Below, in pieces: positions 60,316-64,000 of a DNA stretch of 64,000 nt (position 1 is the stretch's first letter; every line of letters begins with the position of its first letter). Source of the DNA: an uncultured Acetobacteraceae bacterium (GTDB lineage: Bacteria > Pseudomonadota > Alphaproteobacteria > Acetobacterales > Acetobacteraceae); contig CALMVO010000122.1 in NCBI GenBank assembly GCA_937873205.1, forward strand, positions 22,390 to 86,389, read 5' to 3'. Position numbers and translations under genes: made by a program. The notes below the pieces were generated by a model. The model was not told the origin of the DNA and did not search any database. It saw only the letters and a program-made list of their open reading frames with translations.

Positions 60316-62187
60316 TTAGAGATCGGGAAGCACCAGCAAGCGGCGGTCGCCGACCCGGCGGGTGTAGCGGACCCCGTCCAGATACTCCAGCAGCGGCACG
60401 CTGAACTTGCGGGAGATGCCCAGCGCCAGCCCGGCCTCCCTTACCAGAAGCCCGTCGCCGGTGCGCAGCAGCGGCGCCAGGGTGCGGCGGGCCAGGTCGA
60501 TCGCATCGCGATGGAACAGCACGTCGCGCTTCAGCACGCGGTCGTGCGTGCGCACCAGCACGCCGGCGCGCACCAGCCGGTCCAGCATGCGCCTCGACGG
60601 CGCGTCGTCGGGCGCGTCCGGCGGGGCCAGTCCGCCCCGGCGGATGGCATCGGCCAGGCGGTCGGCAAGCTGGGTCTCGCGCTGCGCCTGGGCGCGCTCC
60701 TGGTCCGGGCGCGGCACCCGCACCAGCCCGCCCTCCTGGCGCAGCGTACCGGCGGCGACCAGGCGCCGCACCGCCTCGTCCAGCAGCGCCGGCGCCGCAG
60801 CCGGCACCAGCGTCGCCAGCCGCTCGTGGGACAGGCCCGCCGGATGCTCGGCGGCGCGGGCGGCCAGCAGGCGCGGCAGCGCGCCCATCAGCGTCTCGAA
60901 CACCGCCCGGCCGGCGAGCACATCGCCGCGGGCGCGCACGATGTCGAGCCGGGGCAGCGCCGCCTCCGTCCGCGCCGGGGACAGGCCGGCGAGCCGGGCC
61001 AACTGCGGCAGCGACAGCCCAGCGCCGCCGGCGGTCTCGATCGCCTCCCGCAGCACCCCGTCGCCCGTGGCGGCCGCCAGGGCGCGCAGCCGGTCGTTGG
61101 TGCGCGGCGCATGCCGGCGCAGTCGGCGGGCGGCAGGGTCCAGCACCCGGCCGCCGGCGACGGTGGCGGCGGGCGAGGCGAGGCGCAGGATGAAGCGCTC
61201 GCGCGCCGGCAGCGTCACCCCGCGCACGGCATGCAGCTGCGCCAGCGCGGTCTGGCCCGGCTCCAGCACGTCGCGGTCGAGCAGGCGCAGCCGGACCGGG
61301 ACCTCGTCGGTGCCGAACAGCAGCTGTAGCATCATCGTGGTGCGCAGCGGCGCCGCGCCCGAGACCGCGGCCAGCTCGACCGTCAGCCAGTCGGATGGAG
61401 CCAGCAGGCCGGGCTCGGCCAGCGCCACGCCGCGCGGCAGCTCGGCAGCCTCGACGCCGCGCAGATTGATGGCGACGCGCTGCCCAGGCTCGGCGGACGC
61501 CACCGTCCGGCCGTGCACCTGCAGAGCCCGAATGCGGACGCGGCGGCCGTGCGGCACGATCTCGATCTCGGCGTCGGCCTGGAGCACGCCACGGCGCAGC
61601 GTGCCGGTGACGACGGTACCGTGGCCAGCAATGCTGAAGGCGCGATCGACGGGCAGATACGCAAAGCCTGCGTCGAGGCGGTCGCCTGGTCCGCCGACGG
61701 TATGGGCCATGGCGGCGCGCACGGCATCGAGGCCGGTGCCGTCTTGGATCGAGGTGGCGATCGGCGCGGCCACCGGATGCAGCCCGGCCTTTTCCGCGAA
61801 GTCCAACATCGCCCGTGCCGCCGCCGCCGCCTCGTCCGCGGCGACCAGGTCGGCCTTGGTCAGCACCAGGATCGCACGGGTGATGCCGAGCAGCACCGCG
61901 ATGTCGACATGCTCGACGGTCTGCGGCTTCACGCCCTCGTTCGCCGCCACCACCAGCAGTACGGCGTCGATGCCGGTGGCGCCGGAGACCATGGTGCGGA
62001 CGAACCGCTCGTGGCCCGGCATATCGATGATGTCGATCTCGTCGTCGCCCAGGCGCAGGTGCGCGAAGCCGAGCGCGATCGAGATGCCGCGGCGCCGCTC
62101 CTCCGGCAAGCGGTCGGTGTCGATGCCGGTCAGCGCCCGCACCAAGGCGGTCTTGCCGTGGTCGACGTGGCCGATCACGCCGATCAT
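60316..62187 (-). CDS. selB: selenocysteine-specific translation elongation factor
   Basis: MIGVIGHVDHGKTALVRALTGIDTDRLPEERRRGISIALGFAHL; IDMPGHERFVRTMVSGATGIDAVLLVVAANEGVKPQT. Confidence 0.96.
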   Translation of the reverse strand: MIGVIGHVDHGKTALVRALTGIDTDRLPEERRRGISIALGFAHLRLGDDEIDIIDMPGHERFVRTMVSGATGIDAVLLVVAANEGVKPQTVEHVDIAVLLGITRAILVLTKADLVAADEAAAAARAMLDFAEKAGLHPVAAPIATSIQDGTGLDAVRAAMAHTVGGPGDRLDAGFAYLPVDRAFSIAGHGTVVTGTLRRGVLQADAEIEIVPHGRRVRIRALQVHGRTVASAEPGQRVAINLRGVEAAELPRGVALAEPGLLAPSDWLTVELAAVSGAAPLRTTMMLQLLFGTDEVPVRLRLLDRDVLEPGQTALAQLHAVRGVTLPARERFILRLASPAATVAGGRVLDPAARRLRRHAPRTNDRLRALAAATGDGVLREAIETAGGAGLSLPQLARLAGLSPARTEAALPRLDIVRARGDVLAGRAVFETLMGALPRLLAARAAEHPAGLSHERLATLVPAAAPALLDEAVRRLVAAGTLRQEGGLVRVPRPDQERAQAQRETQLADRLADAIRRGGLAPPDAPDDAPSRRMLDRLVRAGVLVRTHDRVLKRDVLFHRDAIDLARRTLAPLLRTGDGLLVREAGLALGISRKFSVPLLEYLDGVRYTRRVGDRRLLVLPDL

Positions 62188-62197
62188 GGCAGGAAGG

Positions 62198-62307
62198 CCA
62201 GGGCGCTGCCCTGGACCCGCCAAGGGCCGGCGGCCCTTGGATCCCATTCCTTAAGAATAGTTTCCAAAGGCTCCGCCTTTGGTGGGGTCAAGGGGCAAAG
62301 CCCCTTG
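62198..62307. repeat. Modular palindromic repeat, site D (62198..62214, 62220..62240, 62264..62282, 62289..62307) in the selA-selB gap
   Basis: CCAGGGC-GCT-GCCCTGG; CCAAGGGCC-GGC-GGCCCTTGG; CCAAAGGC-TCC-GCCTTTGG; CAAGGGGC-AAA-GCCCCTTG. Confidence 0.92.
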
Positions 62308-63706
62308 CCTTGATAGCCTCAGCCAGAACCGGAACCTCGTCGTCAGCGACGGTCAGCATATCGAGCAGCAGTCTTCCACCGGAAATCCGCCCAACCACCG
62401 ACGGCCGATACCGGCGCAGCCGCGCCGCCAGCATCTCGGCCTCGCCGTGCAGCGCGACGGCACGGCTCGAGATCACGCTCCCCGGCAGCGTTCCGCCGCC
62501 GGCATAGCCTTCCGAGGGCTCGATCACCGTCTCGATGCAACCGTCGAGCAGGCTCACCAGGCGCTCGGCCCGGGCGGCCAGGGTCGCCTCGTCCTGGTCC
62601 AGCATGCGCAGCAGCGGGATCGCCGCCACCGCGCCGTCGGGGTCGCGATACAGGCGCAGCGTGGCTTCCAGAGCGGCCAGCGACATCTTGTCGAGTCGGA
62701 GGGCGCGTAGCAGCGGGTGGCGCCGCAGCGGGGCCACCGCGGCTGTGCTGCCGACGAGGATGCCGGCCTGCGGACCGCCCAGCAGCTTGTCGCCGCTGAA
62801 GGCGACCAGGTTGGCGCCGGCGGCGAGCGCGTCGCGCACGGTGGGCTCGTGCGGGCGGCCGAAGCGGCGCAGGTCGAGCAGCGCGCCGCTGCCCAGGTCA
62901 TGCATCAGCACCAGACCGCGTGCGCGGGCGAGCGCCGCCAGCGCGGGCACGGCCGCCTCGGCGGTGAAGCCGACGATGCGGTAGTTGCTCTGATGCACCT
63001 TGAGCAGCATGCGGGTCTGCGGCCCGATGGCGTCGGCGTAATCGGCGAGACGGGTCTTGTTTGTGGTGCCGACCTCGACCAGCCGAGCGCCGCCCTGACG
63101 GATCACGTCGGGGATGCGGAAGCCGCCGCCGATCTCGACCAGCTCGCCGCGCGACACGATCACCTCGCCGCCGCCGGCGAGCGCGCTCAGCGCCAGCAAC
63201 ACCGCGGCGGCGGCGTTGTTGACGGCAAGACCCGCCTCGGCGCCCGTGAGCTCGGCCAGCAGCGGTTCGATCCCCTGGGTGCGGGCGCCGCGACGGCCGG
63301 CGCCGAGGTCGAACTCGAGGTTGGAGTAGCCGGCGCCGACCTCCAGCACCGCCTCGAGGGCCGCCTGCGGCAGCGGCGCCCGGCCGAGGTTGGTGTGCAG
63401 CAGGACGCCGGTTGCGTTGATGGTGCGGCGCAGGCCGGACCACGCGCGCGCCTCGGCATCGGCTCGCAGCCGGTCGCCGGCGCGGCCGAGCAGCGCCTCG
63501 GCAGACGGCGCCGCCAGCCCGGGATCGGCGACCAGCGCCACGCGTGCCTCTTCCAGCTCGCGGCGCAGCGCCGCCAGCAGGACCGGGCGCGCATGGATCT
63601 GCAGCAGCGAAGCCGCCGCCGGCGCCTCCAGCAGGCGCTGCAGCTGCGGCAGGCCGCGGAGGTTGGACCGGGCCCCTGCTCCACCCCCTGGCCCGCCGTC
63701 GCTCAA
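62288..63706 (-). CDS. selA: L-seryl-tRNA(Sec) selenium transferase; start uncertain (TTG at 63706 is one candidate)
   Basis: TINATGVLLHTNLGRAPLP; VNNAAAAVLLALSALAGGGEVIVSRGELVEIGGGFRIPDVI; FSGDKLLGGPQAGI. Confidence 0.94.
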   Translation of the reverse strand: MSDGGPGGGAGARSNLRGLPQLQRLLEAPAAASLLQIHARPVLLAALRRELEEARVALVADPGLAAPSAEALLGRAGDRLRADAEARAWSGLRRTINATGVLLHTNLGRAPLPQAALEAVLEVGAGYSNLEFDLGAGRRGARTQGIEPLLAELTGAEAGLAVNNAAAAVLLALSALAGGGEVIVSRGELVEIGGGFRIPDVIRQGGARLVEVGTTNKTRLADYADAIGPQTRMLLKVHQSNYRIVGFTAEAAVPALAALARARGLVLMHDLGSGALLDLRRFGRPHEPTVRDALAAGANLVAFSGDKLLGGPQAGILVGSTAAVAPLRRHPLLRALRLDKMSLAALEATLRLYRDPDGAVAAIPLLRMLDQDEATLAARAERLVSLLDGCIETVIEPSEGYAGGGTLPGSVISSRAVALHGEAEMLAARLRRYRPSVVGRISGGRLLLDMLTVADDEVPVLAEAIKARGFAP

Positions 63707-63790
63707 GGTGTTCAGCCTGCATCCTCCTGGCGGGTAGCGACCCCACTTCCTAGATGAGGGCGCGGGGCCGTCAACGCGAGGGATGCCACT

Positions 63791-64000
63791 ATGGACGACC
63801 AGGCCGTGCGGCTGACCACGCTTGCGCATGGCGGCGGCTGCGGCTGCAAGCTATCGCCGGCGGTGCTGGGCGATATCCTGGCCGGCATGCCGATGGCGGG
63901 CCCATTCGCGAACCTGCTGGTCGGCACGGAGACGGGCGACGACGCCGCCGTCTACCGGCTGAACGACGACCAGGCGCTGGTGGCGACCACCGATTTCTTC
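63791..64000 (+). CDS. selD: selenide, water dikinase, 5' portion (continues beyond the window); Cys form
   Basis: [58 protein letters not shown]. Confidence 0.93.
   Translation, partial: MDDQAVRLTTLAHGGGCGCKLSPAVLGDILAGMPMAGPFANLLVGTETGDDAAVYRLNDDQALVATTDFF

Noticed and set aside
60159-60404. 81-aa ORF downstream of mrr
   Set aside because: Overlaps the selB 3' end antisense and shows no recognisable motif.

Overview
A 64-kb window of very GC-rich DNA with about 60 recognisable genes. Gene content and order (purC-purS-purQ-purL-bolA-grxD, clpS-clpA) suggest an alphaproteobacterial, probably Rhodospirillales/Acetobacteraceae-like, chromosome. That placement is inference from remembered families; no search was run. 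Housekeeping blocks: serA, a YifB/ComM ATPase, a pur cluster with an embedded secreted Rap1a/Tai-like gene, map, clpS/clpA, pyrD, manC, trxB, and a selenocysteine locus (tRNA-Sec, selB, selA, 5' part of selD). The most interesting material is non-coding or decaying. (1) A ~102-bp palindromic MITE-like element occurs three times (two full copies, one truncated). It is flanked by TA dinucleotides. One copy splits a cupin gene, and removing element plus one TA restores a single 318-codon frame. The other copies supply in-frame TAG stops to clpA, a mazF-like toxin and an MFS gene. (2) A modular family of short perfect hairpins (CCAGGGGC-NNN-GCCCCTGG, CCAAAGGC-NNN-GCCTTTGG and variants) occurs at four loci and contributes C-terminal codons and stops to genes. 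(3) Frameshifted or truncated accessory genes: mazE-like antitoxin, a second PemIK-like TA pair beside tRNA-Sec, an Mrr-type restriction gene, arsM, an aquaporin, a fatty-acid-hydroxylase-like gene, and a cupin/TetR pair. (4) An AT-rich island carries an unrecognised exported-looking protein coupled by an ATGA overlap to a 47-codon ORF that starts immediately after a perfect hairpin. (5) A 15-bp in-frame minisatellite lies at the N-terminus of an endonuclease/exonuclease/phosphatase-family gene. No CRISPR array, rRNA operon or complete transposase/prophage was seen.
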